From assembly GCF_900114035.1 (NCBI RefSeq), contig NZ_FORP01000006.1, forward strand, positions 1-64,000: 64,000 bases of DNA, in the 5' to 3' direction. The notes under the pieces are model-generated. The model was not told where the DNA came from and did not search any database. It saw nothing but the letters and a program-made list of their open reading frames with translations. The translations under genes and the position numbers were made by a program. Each line of letters opens with the position of its first letter. The stretch's first letter is position 1. Origin of the DNA: Amycolatopsis sacchari. Lineage in GTDB: Bacteria; Actinomycetota; Actinomycetes; Mycobacteriales; Pseudonocardiaceae. This document shows, piece after piece, positions 1 through 11,247 of the stretch.

Positions 1-216
1 GGACACTTCCTGGCCAAGCCAACCCCACACGGCGGCAGCGCCCTTGCCAGTCACCACGCAACCAAACCGGACCATAACCACCAAGCCACAGCCCACCCAC
101 ACCCTCACACTGAGGCGCCCTTGACGCGGCCGCCCCGCCGTAAAACGATCAGCGACGAAGGGCGGTGAACCGGCAGCCCGCACGGCGACCGGCACCGGCC
201 GCCCACCCGTCACCCC
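1..216. other. Intergenic or end-of-window DNA, no gene recognised
   Basis: I see no coding frame with protein-like composition in this stretch, which lies downstream of the ABC exporter genes on the minus strand. It could hold the terminator of that operon, but no clear GC stem with a T tract is visible. Confidence 0.4.
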
Positions 217-1947
217 TCAAACATCCACAGAAGCCGCAGCCACCAGCCGAGCGTAGGCCCCGTCAGTGGAGAGAAGTTCAGCGTGCGACCCCAGCTCGCT
301 GATCCGCCCGTCCTCCACGACAGCCACCCGATCAGCGGCCGCCGCGGTGTGCAGCCGATGCGCGATGGCGATCACTGTCCGCCCGGCCAGCACCCCGCTC
401 AACGACCGCTCCAACTGCCGCGCCGACGACGTGTCCAACAGCGACGTCGCCTCGTCCAGCACCACCGTGTGCGGGTCGGCCAGCACGACCCGGGCCAGCG
501 CGAGCTGCTGCGCGACCGCAGCAGGCACTGCCAGCGCCCCGGCCCCGAGCCGCGTGTCCAGCCCGTCCGGCAGCCCGTCGAACCACCCCCGCAGCCCCAC
601 GGCTTCCAGCGCCCTCACCAGGTCGGCGTCCTGCCACTCGCCCGCGGGCAGTGTCAGGTTCTCCCGCAGCGTGCCCGCGAACACGTGCTGTTCCTGCGTC
701 AGCAGCAGCACCTCACCACGCAGCACGTCCTCCGGCAGCGTCGACACCTCCGCCCCGCCGATCGTCACCGAACCGGCTCCCGGCGCCGCCACCCCCGCGA
801 GCAGCCTGCCGAGCGTCGACTTCCCCGCACCTGACGGCCCGACGATCGCCAGCCGCTCGCCAGGCGGTACGCGCAGGTCGATGCCGTGCAGCACCTCGCG
901 GTCCGCGGAGTACCCGTACCGCACCCCGCGCACCACGATCTCCCGGCCGTGCGGGCGCCCGTCCCGCCGCCGCTCGTCGCTGCCGCGGACCCCGATGATC
1001 CGCCGCAGCGCGGTGCCCGACACCAGCACGTCCTCGGTCCACCACAGCAGCTCCTCCAGCGGCCCCGCGAGCGCCTGGACGTACACGACCATCGTCGTCA
1101 CCACGCCCAGCCCGACGAGCCCCCGCCCGTACGCCCACGCGCCGAGCAGCAGCATCACCGCGATCGGCAGCACCTGGGACAGCTGCATCCACGGCACCCA
1201 CCGCACGGACAGGCTCCGCAGCTCACGCTCGCGCCCGACCGCGTCCGCGAGCGCCCGCCTGCCCAGCGCGACGCGGCGCTCGACCAGACCCAGGGCCTCC
1301 GCCGTGCGGGCGCCGTCCGCCGTCTCGTGCAGCTGCGTCTGCACGTCGGCCCACCCGCTGAGCATCCGCTCGATCGTCCTGGGCACGCGGGTCCAGTACC
1401 ACCGGCACGACAGGTACAGCACCGGCACGACGACCAGCAACGCGAGCGACAGCAGCGGCGACGTGACGACCATCGCGACCACCGTGCACGCCACGGTCAC
1501 GGTGGACACGACGATCTCCGGCACCCCGTTGCGGACGGCGTGGTCCACCCGGTCGGCGTCGGTCGTCGCGCGGCTGAGCAGGTCGCCCGTGCCCGCGGCC
1601 TCCACCGTGCTCAACGGCAGCTTCAGCGCTTCGCCCACGAAGGACTCGCGCGTCTCGGCCAGCACGCGCTCACCCAGCATCCCCGCGCGCACCCTGGCGA
1701 GCCGCTTCAGCGTCGCCTGCACCACCAGCACGACGACGAACAGCAGCGCAAGCGCCTCGATGTTCGCGTGCCCCGCGACCACGGAGTCCACCAGCCTGCC
1801 CAGGATCTGCGGCCCCACGAGGCCCGCCACGGAGGCCAGGCCGAACAGCCCGATCACCCCGGCGAACGCCCCGCGGTGCGTGCGCACCGTGGTGCGCAGC
1901 CACGCCCTCGCCGCCCGCGTTGTCGCGAGCGGCAGCTTCACCGGCAC
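217..1947 (-). CDS. ABC exporter half-transporter, subunit with intact ATP-binding motifs
   Basis: Type IV ABC exporter (multidrug or lipid type): six membrane segments in roughly the first 310 residues, then a nucleotide-binding domain. The Walker A (GPSGAGKST), Q-loop, Walker B (VVLDEATS) and H-loop (IAIAHR) are all intact. The position of the LSGGQ signature reads VPAAV, so it is lost. The start is a GTG 10 bp inside the end of the upstream half-transporter gene, with GAGGTGA just before it, which indicates translational coupling. The partner has the opposite pattern: signature kept, Walker A and H-loop lost. The two should form a heterodimer with one competent ATP site made of this subunit's Walker motifs and the partner's signature. 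The substrate cannot be told. Length, 576 residues, is normal for the family. Confidence 0.9.
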   Translation of the reverse strand: MPVKLPLATTRAARAWLRTTVRTHRGAFAGVIGLFGLASVAGLVGPQILGRLVDSVVAGHANIEALALLFVVVLVVQATLKRLARVRAGMLGERVLAETRESFVGEALKLPLSTVEAAGTGDLLSRATTDADRVDHAVRNGVPEIVVSTVTVACTVVAMVVTSPLLSLALLVVVPVLYLSCRWYWTRVPRTIERMLSGWADVQTQLHETADGARTAEALGLVERRVALGRRALADAVGRERELRSLSVRWVPWMQLSQVLPIAVMLLLGAWAYGRGLVGLGVVTTMVVYVQALAGPLEELLWWTEDVLVSGTALRRIIGVRGSDERRRDGRPHGREIVVRGVRYGYSADREVLHGIDLRVPPGERLAIVGPSGAGKSTLGRLLAGVAAPGAGSVTIGGAEVSTLPEDVLRGEVLLLTQEQHVFAGTLRENLTLPAGEWQDADLVRALEAVGLRGWFDGLPDGLDTRLGAGALAVPAAVAQQLALARVVLADPHTVVLDEATSLLDTSSARQLERSLSGVLAGRTVIAIAHRLHTAAAADRVAVVEDGRISELGSHAELLSTDGAYARLVAAASVDV

Positions 1948-3512
1948 GAGATCACCTCATCCGCCACGACCGTCCACAACGGACTCTCCGTGAACACCAC
2001 CGTCGTCCTGCCCCTCCGCAGTTCCGCGACCCGCTCGGTGATCCGCGCCTCGGTGTGCGTGTCCACCGCCGACGTCGGTTCGTCGAGCAGCAGCACGTCC
2101 GCGTCGAGCGCGAGCGCCCGTGCGAGGCTCAGCCGCTGCCGCTGCCCGCCGGAGACCTCGCGGCCCCGCTCGCCGATCACCTCGTCCAGCCCGTCGGGGA
2201 AACCGGCCACGATGTCGCCGGCGTCGGCCGCGGCGAGCGCCGCCTCCGCCCGTTCCTCCGGCACCAGCTGCTCCCGCAACGGACCCGAGAACCACAGGTC
2301 CTGGTTGTGCGCGTAGACCACCCGCGACCGCAGCTCGCTCAGCGCCACCTGGTCGGCGGGAACTCCCGACACCAGCACGCGCTCGCCGGGCGCCGCGTCC
2401 GCGAAGCGCGCCATCCGCTCCGCGAGCTCCTCCGCCCGCTTCCCCGCGTCGATCACCGTCAACTTGCCCGCCACGGCGGTGAAGCCGGTCTCGCTGTCGT
2501 GCAGTTCCAGCGGCCCTTCCGGCAGCGCGACCGGCCGCTCCGGCTCGGCCAGCACCGGGCGCAGCGCCAGCACGCCGCAGATCTTGCGGGCCGCCACCAG
2601 CCCCGAGGTGAAGGCGTTCGCGAACTCCGTCGCCGTGCTCACCGGGACCACCAGGAACGCCGACGCGGCGTAGAACGTGACCAGCTCGCCGACCCCGATC
2701 GTGCCCGCCACGGCCAGCCGCGCACCGAGCCACGTGATCGCGACGGTCACCAGTCCGGGCAGCAGGACCTCGGCACCCACGAGCCACGAGTCGCTGCGGG
2801 CCACCCCGACCCCGGCCAGCCGCACCCGCTGGCTCGCGCCGCGGAACCGCTGCGCGAACTGCCGTTCGCCACCGATGCCCCGCAGGATCCGCAGGCCGGA
2901 CACGATGTCCGAGGCGATGGAGTTCACCTCGGACAGTTCCTCCCGCTGCTCGCCCTTGCGGCGCTGGAGCGGGGCGACGAGCCGGCCCATGCCCAGCACC
3001 GCGACCGGCACCCCGACCAGTGCCACCGCACCGAGCAGCGGCGAGGAGAACAGCAGCACGACGCTGACCGTGAGGAACGCCACGACGGACCCGAACATCC
3101 TGGGCCCCACCTCGAGGACGTTGCCGATCCGGCCGATGTCGCTGGAGGAGAGGGCCATCACGTTCCCCGTCGCCGCCTGGGCACGCAGCGACGCGCCGAG
3201 GCGCGCGGTGTGGTCGGCGATCAGCCGCTGCGCGGTCGAGGAGCCGTGCAGCCAGGTCGTGTGCACCGCGAAGATCAACGCCCCGCCGAAGACCGCCTGC
3301 ACCACGCCGAGGCCCGCGACGAGCACGATCTGGCCCCAGATCCGTTCACCGCGGGCGATCGCGGTGACCGTGTTTCCGATCACCAACGGCAGCAGCGCGC
3401 CCGGCAGCAACCACACCGCGCCCAGCACACAGGCGGCCACGGCCAGCAAGGGCCGGGCCCTGAGCAGGGCGCCGAGGAAGCGCAAGGGGGTGAGCCGGGA
3501 CGGCAGACGCAT
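1938..3512 (-). CDS. ABC exporter half-transporter, subunit with degenerate ATP-binding motifs
   Basis: First gene of the exporter operon. Six membrane segments occupy the first 320 residues or so. The nucleotide-binding domain is shortened (524 residues in total) and abnormal: the Walker A position reads [11 protein letters not shown] with no GxxGxGKST, while the signature ([14 protein letters not shown]) and Walker B (LLLDEPTS) are perfect. The H-loop His is replaced in VVFTESPLW. It probably cannot hydrolyse ATP at its own Walker site but supplies the signature to the partner encoded downstream. An ATG at 3512 follows TACCGT by 7 nt with no ribosome binding site, so the transcript is probably leaderless. 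It is divergent from purL with 66 bp between the starts. Confidence 0.88.
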   Translation of the reverse strand: MRLPSRLTPLRFLGALLRARPLLAVAACVLGAVWLLPGALLPLVIGNTVTAIARGERIWGQIVLVAGLGVVQAVFGGALIFAVHTTWLHGSSTAQRLIADHTARLGASLRAQAATGNVMALSSSDIGRIGNVLEVGPRMFGSVVAFLTVSVVLLFSSPLLGAVALVGVPVAVLGMGRLVAPLQRRKGEQREELSEVNSIASDIVSGLRILRGIGGERQFAQRFRGASQRVRLAGVGVARSDSWLVGAEVLLPGLVTVAITWLGARLAVAGTIGVGELVTFYAASAFLVVPVSTATEFANAFTSGLVAARKICGVLALRPVLAEPERPVALPEGPLELHDSETGFTAVAGKLTVIDAGKRAEELAERMARFADAAPGERVLVSGVPADQVALSELRSRVVYAHNQDLWFSGPLREQLVPEERAEAALAAADAGDIVAGFPDGLDEVIGERGREVSGGQRQRLSLARALALDADVLLLDEPTSAVDTHTEARITERVAELRRGRTTVVFTESPLWTVVADEVISCR

Positions 3513-3544
3513 TCTGCAAACGGTATGGAGGCCCCGTGTCCAGG

Positions 3545-3578
3545 TCGACCGAATTTCCCGTCAAGCTACCCTGGTCTG
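3545..3578 (+). promoter_or_regulatory. Probable leaderless promoter of purL
   Basis: A TCGACC (-35-like, 3545-3550), a 16 bp spacer and TACCCT (3567-3572) end 6 nt before the GTG of purL. No Shine-Dalgarno sequence lies in between, so transcription would start at the start codon. Confidence 0.45.
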
Positions 3579-5867
<2,289 letters not shown>

Positions 5868-6365
5868 TCAGCGCGGCACGAGGGAACGCTGCATCAGCTG
5901 GGTGTCCAGCCACTGGCCGTGCTTGTAGCCGACCGCGGTCAGCCTGCCCGCGTCGGTGAAACCCCGTCGGCGGTGCAGCGACGACGAGACGTTGCCCGGT
6001 CCCGGGGCGGCGATCACCGCGATCACCTCGCGGATGCCCGCCGCCCCGCACCGGCTGAGCAGCTCGTCGAGCAGCAGCCCGCCGAGGCCTTTGCCGACGG
6101 CGTCCGGCGCGAGGTAGATCGAGTCCTCCACCGTCTGCCGGTAGGCGGGGCGCGGCTTCCACGGCGAACAGTAGGCGTAACCGGCGACGGCGCCGTCCAG
6201 CTCGCCCACCAGGAACGGCAGGCCCGCACCGGTCACGGCCGCGAAACGGCGCTCCCACTCGGCGAGGTCCGGCGGCTCCAGCTCGAAGGTGGCCACGCTG
6301 TGCTCGACGTAGTGCGCGTAGATCTCCGCGACTGCCGGAAGGTCAGCCGCGGACGCTGATTTCAC
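5868..6365 (-). CDS. GNAT-family N-acetyltransferase, phosphinothricin acetyltransferase-like
   Basis: Single GNAT domain of 165 residues. The pattern VEHSVATFE near the N-terminus, the aromatic YCSPWKPRPAYR segment and the acetyl-CoA loop VGKGLGGLLLDEL match the phosphinothricin/methionine sulfoximine acetyltransferase group (Pat/YncA). It would acetylate a small amine, possibly an antibiotic or amino-acid analogue; the substrate is inferred only from the family. The GTG at 6365 is preferred because the family begins with this segment; an upstream GTG or ATG up to 6398 would run into the divergent XRE-cupin start. The 31 bp gap to that gene holds two CTATAG palindromes, so the XRE-cupin protein is the likely regulator. 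The stop is contiguous with the end of purL. Confidence 0.85.
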   Translation of the reverse strand: MKSASAADLPAVAEIYAHYVEHSVATFELEPPDLAEWERRFAAVTGAGLPFLVGELDGAVAGYAYCSPWKPRPAYRQTVEDSIYLAPDAVGKGLGGLLLDELLSRCGAAGIREVIAVIAAPGPGNVSSSLHRRRGFTDAGRLTAVGYKHGQWLDTQLMQRSLVPR

Positions 6366-6391
6366 TATAGCGGAATCTGCCACTACTATAG
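6365..6391. promoter_or_regulatory. Twin CTATAG operator between the acetyltransferase and XRE-cupin genes
   Basis: Two copies of the self-complementary hexamer CTATAG lie at 6365-6370 and 6386-6391, 21 bp apart (two helical turns). They overlap the -10-like TACTAT of the rightward gene (6384-6389, ATG at 6397) and TATAGT elements on the other strand. This arrangement suits an autoregulated divergent promoter bound by the XRE protein. Confidence 0.55.
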
Positions 6392-6396
6392 AATAC

Positions 6397-6981
6397 ATGG
6401 ATCTTGTCGCCCTCGGGGAACGCGTCCAGGCCGCCCGTCTGGAACGGGGCCTGACCCTGCAGGCTCTGGCCGAACGCTCCGAGGTGAGCGTGAGCATGCT
6501 GTCCTCAGTCGAACGAGGGGCGAAGGCTCCGACGATCGTGGTCCTCGACCGGATCGCGACGGGGCTCGGACTGCCGCTGGCGCAGCTGATCACCCAGCCG
6601 GCCCGCCGGATCCTCCGCCGCGCCGCCGAGCAGGACACCGTGCACGAACCCGGCGGCTGGCAGCGCACGGTCCTGACCCCCGTCGTGCCCGGGGTGAACT
6701 TCGAATGGATCCGTTCGACGCTGCCGCCGGACTGCGAGGCGGGCACGTACCCGCCGTACGCCACCGGTTCCCACGAGTTCATCGTCGTGCTGGACGGCAC
6801 GCTGACGCTGACCATCGACGGCGAGGTGGTGATCCTCGGCGAAGGCGACTCCCTGTACCTCGCCGCCGACGTCACGCTCTCCTACGCCAACCACTCCGAC
6901 GCGCCCTGCACGTACTACGTGGCGGCACTGGTCATGCGGCCGAGGACCCCCGGCCTCGGCCGCATGAAGCCGGCTCAGTAG
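6397..6981 (+). CDS. XRE-family transcriptional regulator with cupin domain
   Basis: 194 residues. The N-terminal helix-turn-helix (about residues 5-60, with the [17 protein letters not shown] recognition region) is followed by a C-terminal cupin_2 barrel (about residues 100-185, with [21 protein letters not shown]). Regulators of this kind usually bind a small ligand or metal in the cupin and control a neighbouring enzyme or transporter gene. Here the divergent acetyltransferase is the obvious target, with paired CTATAG sites in the 31 bp gap. The ATG at 6397 has a TACTAT hexamer about 7 nt upstream and no ribosome binding site. The 3' end overlaps the convergent gene by 7 bp. Confidence 0.9.
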   Translation: MDLVALGERVQAARLERGLTLQALAERSEVSVSMLSSVERGAKAPTIVVLDRIATGLGLPLAQLITQPARRILRRAAEQDTVHEPGGWQRTVLTPVVPGVNFEWIRSTLPPDCEAGTYPPYATGSHEFIVVLDGTLTLTIDGEVVILGEGDSLYLAADVTLSYANHSDAPCTYYVAALVMRPRTPGLGRMKPAQ

Positions 6982-8078
6982 AGGTCGAACGAGTCGATGC
7001 AGGCCTGGTCGCCGACCTCGTCGGTCGAGATGAAGCCGGTCACCTGCTGGCCGCCGACGGTGCCACGGACGCTGCCGAAGCCGATCCCCTCGATGCCCGA
7101 GACGTTCGCGGTCAGCTGCGAGCCGCCCGAGACCGCCTTGTCGACATTGGGCTGCACCTCGGAGACGTTGTCCTGGCACACCAGCGCCATCGCACCGGCG
7201 CTGTCCTTCCCGTTGACCTTGTCCACGAAGCTCTGGGTCGTCACCTTGTAGGCGTCCGAGGCGATGCTGCCGCCGCTGCTCGACGGCCGGCTGCTGCTGG
7301 TGGCGCTGCGGCGCGACGACGGCGGCGTGACCGTCCGGCTCGACGCCTTGTCGGCCTTGAGCGCCAGGTCGTGCCAGCACCACTTGCCGTTCTGCTTCTC
7401 CAGCCCGCCGGTCGCGGTGCCGGTGGTGTCGGAGGCGGTGACCGCCGCGACCACCGTCGCCTTGTCACCGTTGGTCTGCACGCTCGTGAGCTTCGCGGTG
7501 GAGACGTCCTCGACCTCGTCGATCGCGTCGTTGACGTCGGACTCCGCGTTGGCGCAGACCAGCGCCTTCAGCCCCGCCTTGTCGTGCTGGTTCAGACCAT
7601 CCACAATGGACTGCGCGAGGGTCTGCGGCCCGGAGTCGCCGCCACCGCCGACGAAGAACCCCGGCTTCCAGAACCCGGTGATGCCCAGCGCCGCCAGCAC
7701 CACCACGAGGCCGATGCTCAAGCCGATCCACAGCCCCTTGCGGCCCCCGCCGGACGGCGGCGGCTGCTGCCCGTACACCCCCGGCGGGTACTGCCCGGGC
7801 GGCGGCGGGTACTGACCACCGCCGGACGGGTCGTAGGCGGGGTAGGGCTGCGTGTAACCCTCGCCCCCGTACGGCTGTTGCTGCCCGTACTGCGGCTGAC
7901 CGTACCCCGGCTGCTGGCCGTACCCGGGCTGCTGCCCGTACTGCGGCTGTCCCGGCTGCTGCGGGAAACCACCGGAGGACGGGTAGCCGGGCTGCTGCCC
8001 GGAGCCTTCCGGTTGCTGCCCGTACGGACCCGGCTGCTGTCCGTAGTCCGGCTGGCCCGGCTGCGGTGGGTAGGTCAT
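6975..8078 (-). CDS. Membrane-anchored protein with Pro/Gln/Gly/Tyr-rich cytoplasmic tail and two DUF4878-like extracellular domains
   Basis: 367 residues. The first 115 or so residues are low-complexity repeats built from GQQPGYGQ and PQYGQQ units. A single membrane segment follows ([19 protein letters not shown]), then two related extracellular repeats, each with a predicted helix-rich start ([19 protein letters not shown] and [19 protein letters not shown]) and conserved Cys residues. Such lumazine-binding or DUF4878-like folds are common in actinobacterial envelope proteins of unknown function. The ATG at 8078 is chosen because AAAGG lies 8 nt upstream; another ATG at 8096 has no ribosome site. 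The function is unknown. The sticky P/Q/G/Y tail may mediate self-association; that is inference. Confidence 0.75.
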   Translation of the reverse strand: MTYPPQPGQPDYGQQPGPYGQQPEGSGQQPGYPSSGGFPQQPGQPQYGQQPGYGQQPGYGQPQYGQQQPYGGEGYTQPYPAYDPSGGGQYPPPPGQYPPGVYGQQPPPSGGGRKGLWIGLSIGLVVVLAALGITGFWKPGFFVGGGGDSGPQTLAQSIVDGLNQHDKAGLKALVCANAESDVNDAIDEVEDVSTAKLTSVQTNGDKATVVAAVTASDTTGTATGGLEKQNGKWCWHDLALKADKASSRTVTPPSSRRSATSSSRPSSSGGSIASDAYKVTTQSFVDKVNGKDSAGAMALVCQDNVSEVQPNVDKAVSGGSQLTANVSGIEGIGFGSVRGTVGGQQVTGFISTDEVGDQACIDSFDLY

Positions 8079-8151
8079 CGGCTTCGCCTTTCGCAAGTCA
8101 CTTCGCCCGCTCGGACGTGCCTGCCCCGGGCCTGGTTCCCGGAAAATACGC

Positions 8152-8190
8152 GAAAGGGGCTTCTGGTCCGTGTGACCGGAAGCCCCTGTC
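8152..8190 (-). terminator. Terminator of the first lysozyme gene
   Basis: A 13 bp stem with one mismatch (GGGGCTTC..GGTC at 8156-8168 against 8174-8186) and a 5 nt loop lies just downstream of the lysozyme stop. On the minus strand it is followed by TTT. Confidence 0.7.
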
Positions 8191-8204
8191 GACCGAAACG
8201 TTGC

Positions 8205-9068
8205 TCAGTCGGAATTCGTCGCCAGCACCACCAGCCGGTCGTAGGCGCCGTTGAAGACGTCCTGGTCGACGGGGCTGGAGCTGTACTGCCAGAACGTGTA
8301 GAAGCCCCAGTTGTAGGGCAGGGTCCCCACGCTGGAGGAGTACCGGGCGACCCACAGCGGGTTGGTCGAGCTGAAGTCGCCGTCCACGCACTGGCCCCAC
8401 CAGCTCGTGGACGTGTAGATGGTGGGGTACTTGTTCGTGCGCGCGTGGTAGGTGTCGCTGAAGTCCTTGATCCACGCCGTCATGGCGCTCTTCGACTTGC
8501 CGTAGCAGGTCGAACCGTAGGGGTTGTACTCCATGTCGAGCGCACCGGGCAGCGTCCGGCCGTCGGGCGACCAGCCGCCGCCGTGGTCCACGAAGTAGTT
8601 GGCCTGCGCCGCGCCGGACGAGGTGTCCGGGGTGGCGAAGTGGTAGGCCCCGCGGATCATCCCGACGCCGTACGAGCCGTTGTACTGCTGCGCGAAGTAC
8701 GGGTTGGTGTAGTCGACGCTCTCGGTGGCCTTGACGTAGGCGAACCGGATCCCCTGGTTCCAGTAGCTCGCCCAGTCGACGTTGCCCTGGTGACCGCTGA
8801 CGTCGATGCCCGACACGGTCGCGGTGGCGACGACGCCGTCGACGTTCACCCCCTGCGGCCGCCGTGCCGCCGCCTTCGTGTCCGGAGTGGACTGATCACC
8901 TTCGACGCGCCGGATCTGCGAGCCCATCTCGTGGTCGTGCTGCGCGACGTACTCGTTCGTCGAGTCCATCGCCTCAGCCTGGGGAGCGAGCAGTCCCGGC
9001 ACAAGGGCGGCAATCGCCGCCGCGCAGGAGAGCGCGCTGAGCCGCCGTCTTCTCCCGGAAATCGGCAT
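8205..9068 (-). CDS. Secreted GH25 lysozyme (muramidase), copy 1
   Basis: Glycoside hydrolase family 25, which cleaves the MurNAc-GlcNAc bond of peptidoglycan. 287 residues. A signal peptide ends near AQAEA or after MD at about residue 31. The catalytic domain begins at SGIDVSGHQGNVDW and contains the LDMEYNPYG strand with the acidic DxE pair; a conserved Cys pair (STCYG and GQCVDG) should form a disulfide in the secreted protein. The ATG at 9068 is preceded by AAAGGGA 8 nt upstream. It is a clear paralogue of the next gene on the same strand. It could act in cell-wall remodelling or against other bacteria. The 5' region is strongly structured (see 9100-9200). Confidence 0.93.
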   Translation of the reverse strand: MPISGRRRRLSALSCAAAIAALVPGLLAPQAEAMDSTNEYVAQHDHEMGSQIRRVEGDQSTPDTKAAARRPQGVNVDGVVATATVSGIDVSGHQGNVDWASYWNQGIRFAYVKATESVDYTNPYFAQQYNGSYGVGMIRGAYHFATPDTSSGAAQANYFVDHGGGWSPDGRTLPGALDMEYNPYGSTCYGKSKSAMTAWIKDFSDTYHARTNKYPTIYTSTSWWGQCVDGDFSSTNPLWVARYSSSVGTLPYNWGFYTFWQYSSSPVDQDVFNGAYDRLVVLATNSD

Positions 9069-9099
9069 GGTCGTGTCCCTTTCGGTTGCCCTCGCGATG

Positions 9100-9200
9100 C
9101 GGGCGGCCTGGTGCAGGGAGGCCGCCCGAGCGGATTCTTTATGACGACATGCCGACTTGTCACTCACTTCCGGGAAATTCCTGGGTCAGGTCAGGAATTT
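9100..9200 (-). promoter_or_regulatory. Structured leader upstream of lysozyme copy 1
   Basis: Two perfect inverted repeats lie upstream of the start. A 10 bp GC stem (9100-9109 with 9119-9128, 9 nt loop) lies about 30 nt before the ATG. An AT-rich 9 bp stem (AAATTCCTG at 9175-9183 with CAGGAATTT at 9192-9200, 8 nt loop) lies about 107 nt before it. The first could control translation or mRNA stability. The second could be an operator, or the terminator of the upstream lysozyme gene. Confidence 0.45.
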
Positions 9201-9275
9201 ACGCACGTCGCGACCGTGAGAGCCGACTTTCGTCGTCCTCCCGTTGGTCTAGAGCACGGCTGAGCAGGGCTTCCG

Positions 9276-10082
9276 TCACAGCCCGAGCGCGAAGTCCCGG
9301 AGCCGGTCGGCGCTGCCGTCGAAGAGGTTCTGGTCGCCGGGCAGCGTGCCGCGGTCGGCGAACTGCCAGATCGCCTGCCGGGGCCAGCCGGACGGCAGCG
9401 CGCCCAGCTCGGCGTTGTACCGGGCCACCCACAGCGGGTTCGCGCCGAAGCCCGTGTTGCCGCCGGTGCACTGGTTCCACCAGCGGGTCGACGTGTAGAT
9501 CGTCGGCAGCCTGCCGGTGCGCGTGCGGTAGGTGGCCGAGAAGTCGGCGATCCACGCGCTCATCGCGGCCGCGTCCTTGCCGTAGCACGCGTCGCCGTAC
9601 GGGTTGTACTCCACGTCGAGCGCGCCGGGCAGGGTCCGGCCGTCGGCCGACCAGCCGCCGCCGTGGTCGAGGAAGTAGTCGGCTTGCGCGGCGCCGGAGG
9701 ACAGGTCGGGCCTCGCGAAGTGGTACGCCCCGCGGGTCATGCCGACCGCGTACGAGCCGTTGTACTGCTGGGCGAACTGCGGGTTGACGTACCCCGTGCC
9801 TTCGGTGGCCTTGACGTAGACGAACCGGCCGCCCGCCTGCCACGCACCGCCCCAGTCGACGGCGCCCTGGTGGCCGCTGACGTCGTGCCCGAGCGTGCCG
9901 CCCAGCTGCTGGTACGCGGGGGCGGCCCCCACGCCCTCGACGCGGGCGATCTGCGAGCCGGCGGACGTGGTGCCCGCCTTGCTGTAGTCGGCCGCGGCGG
10001 CTTCGGGGGCGAACCCGGTGGTCAGGGCACCGGTCAGGCACAGGGCCGCACCCCAGCGCAGCCGTGTCTTCCAGGAACGCAC
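9276..10082 (-). CDS. Secreted GH25 lysozyme (muramidase), copy 2
   Basis: 268 residues, with a signal peptide (CLTGALTTGFAPEAAAA) and a GH25 domain from HDVSGHQGAVDW. The catalytic strand reads LDVEYNPYGDACYG, and the Cys pair seen in copy 1 is conserved. The two proteins share long identical stretches (FAQQYNGSY, YFLDHGGGW, RTLPGALD) and lie in tandem, so they arose by duplication. This copy lacks the extra 25 residues that copy 1 has between signal peptide and domain. The GTG at 10082 is preceded by GGGGAG 6 nt upstream. A TACTGT hexamer on the minus strand at 10134-10129 could be its -10, giving a leader of about 40 nt. Confidence 0.92.
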   Translation of the reverse strand: MRSWKTRLRWGAALCLTGALTTGFAPEAAAADYSKAGTTSAGSQIARVEGVGAAPAYQQLGGTLGHDVSGHQGAVDWGGAWQAGGRFVYVKATEGTGYVNPQFAQQYNGSYAVGMTRGAYHFARPDLSSGAAQADYFLDHGGGWSADGRTLPGALDVEYNPYGDACYGKDAAAMSAWIADFSATYRTRTGRLPTIYTSTRWWNQCTGGNTGFGANPLWVARYNAELGALPSGWPRQAIWQFADRGTLPGDQNLFDGSADRLRDFALGL

Positions 10083-10187
10083 GGCAACTCCCCTCTCCCT
10101 CAGGGAGCAACCATGCCTCTATCGAGCACAGTATGCGAATCGGATGTCACTCATCGGAGTGACGACCGGCGTGTCCTGCTGCGCGCG

Positions 10188-10811
10188 TTACCGCTGACCC
10201 TCACGCGCCAGCGCCTGAACGAGGTGTTCGGCAGGCACCACGGCGGTGACGACGTCGTGGGGGTTGATCGTCACCGGGTGGCCGGCGAGCAGCGGCACGA
10301 TGTCCCGGCCCAGCACCGCCCGCGCGTGCGGCCACTCCCGCGGCACCAGCGACTTGGACGTGTAGGCGGGCACCATGACCCGGCCGTCGGTGTTGTGGAA
10401 CCCGATGACCGTGCGCTGCAACGGCGACATCGCGTACACGAACAGCGTGGCGTCGAGGATCACCGGCGGCAGGTCCTCCGCCGGGCGGTGGTTGGTGCGG
10501 ACCAGCTGCAGCAGCCGCTCGAGCTCGTTGGCGGGCTCGGGGAAGCCGAGCGCCTTGGGCGAGGGGCGGTACCGGTCGTTGGGGTGGAAGTCCTCGACGA
10601 TCATGCCGCGGCCGTTCACCGGGTACGCGCCGACGACGGCCCAGGAGGGCACGGGACCGTTGGGGTCGAAGGCCTCGTCGATCACGTAGAGCCAGCTGTT
10701 CGGGTTGGCCCTGGCGTTGGCGCGCATCTCCTCGGTGATCTTCGGCTTGCCGAGCCTGGCGGTGGTCTGGGGATTCGGTACGAGCCGGTCTGCTTCGTCC
10801 CGCTGCGCCAT
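10188..10811 (-). CDS. SseB-like domain protein, possible type VII secretion-associated protein
   Basis: About 207 residues, no signal peptide or membrane segment. The C-terminal half ([19 protein letters not shown], then [17 protein letters not shown]) resembles SseB domains. The N-terminal half ([21 protein letters not shown]) resembles proteins annotated in Pseudonocardiaceae as type VII secretion system-associated; this is family recollection and not certain. No ESX ATPase or WXG100 gene is in the window, so a secretion role cannot be supported locally. The ATG at 10811 with GGGG upstream is chosen; a GTG at 10823 is an alternative. Confidence 0.6.
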   Translation of the reverse strand: MAQRDEADRLVPNPQTTARLGKPKITEEMRANARANPNSWLYVIDEAFDPNGPVPSWAVVGAYPVNGRGMIVEDFHPNDRYRPSPKALGFPEPANELERLLQLVRTNHRPAEDLPPVILDATLFVYAMSPLQRTVIGFHNTDGRVMVPAYTSKSLVPREWPHARAVLGRDIVPLLAGHPVTINPHDVVTAVVPAEHLVQALAREGQR

Positions 10812-10866
10812 GTTCAACCCCACGTTTCGCGTGCCTTCGTACTGGCCATCACTCTACTGTTCCCCC

Positions 10867-11247
10867 ATGCCCACTTCGCGTTCGGTCGACCCCGCAGAGT
10901 TACGTGCCGCGGTGACGGCGATGTCCGCCTGGTTGAGCGGGAAGGAGGAGAAACCGCTGCGGCCCGCGCTGGCCGCCGCGGTGCGGCTCAGCCTACGCGC
11001 ACTCGCCGAGGACGCGCCGGGAAAAAGCGTGGAGGTCCGCGTGCCGCCGTTCGCCGCCGTGCAGTGCGTCGAGGGCCCCCGGCACACCAGGGGCACCCCG
11101 CCGAACGTGGTGGAGACCGATCCACGCACGTGGCTGGAGCTCGCCACCGGCCGTCTCAAGTGGACGGACGCGGTCGAGGCCGGCCGGGTCACCGCCTCCG
11201 GCACCCGGGCCGACCTTTCGCACTGGTTACCGATCGTCCCCGCTTAA
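10867..11247 (+). CDS. Sterol carrier family protein (SCP_3)
   Basis: 126 residues. The segment [12 protein letters not shown] followed by [13 protein letters not shown] and the ending [13 protein letters not shown] are diagnostic of the small actinobacterial SCP_3 family, which is thought to bind a lipophilic or nucleotide-like ligand; its true role is not established. It sits ahead of purF in many Actinobacteria (Rv0807 in M. tuberculosis, from memory), as here apart from an inserted block. The ATG at 10867 has TACTGT (10855-10860) 6 nt upstream and no ribosome binding site, so it is probably leaderless. Its end overlaps the convergent methyltransferase gene by 4 bp. Confidence 0.85.
   Translation: MPTSRSVDPAELRAAVTAMSAWLSGKEEKPLRPALAAAVRLSLRALAEDAPGKSVEVRVPPFAAVQCVEGPRHTRGTPPNVVETDPRTWLELATGRLKWTDAVEAGRVTASGTRADLSHWLPIVPA

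Noticed and set aside
1920..3578. Long open frame upstream of and in frame with purL
   Set aside because: It is antisense to the ABC gene, has no protein-like composition, and purL homology starts only at 3579.
9069..9275. c-di-AMP (ydaO-type) riboswitch before the lysozyme gene
   Set aside because: Hairpins are present but the conserved motif sequences were not recognised by eye; a covariance search would decide.
10188..10811. Firm assignment of a type VII secretion locus
   Set aside because: No ESX ATPase, WXG100 or mycosin gene in the window; only a family resemblance of one protein.
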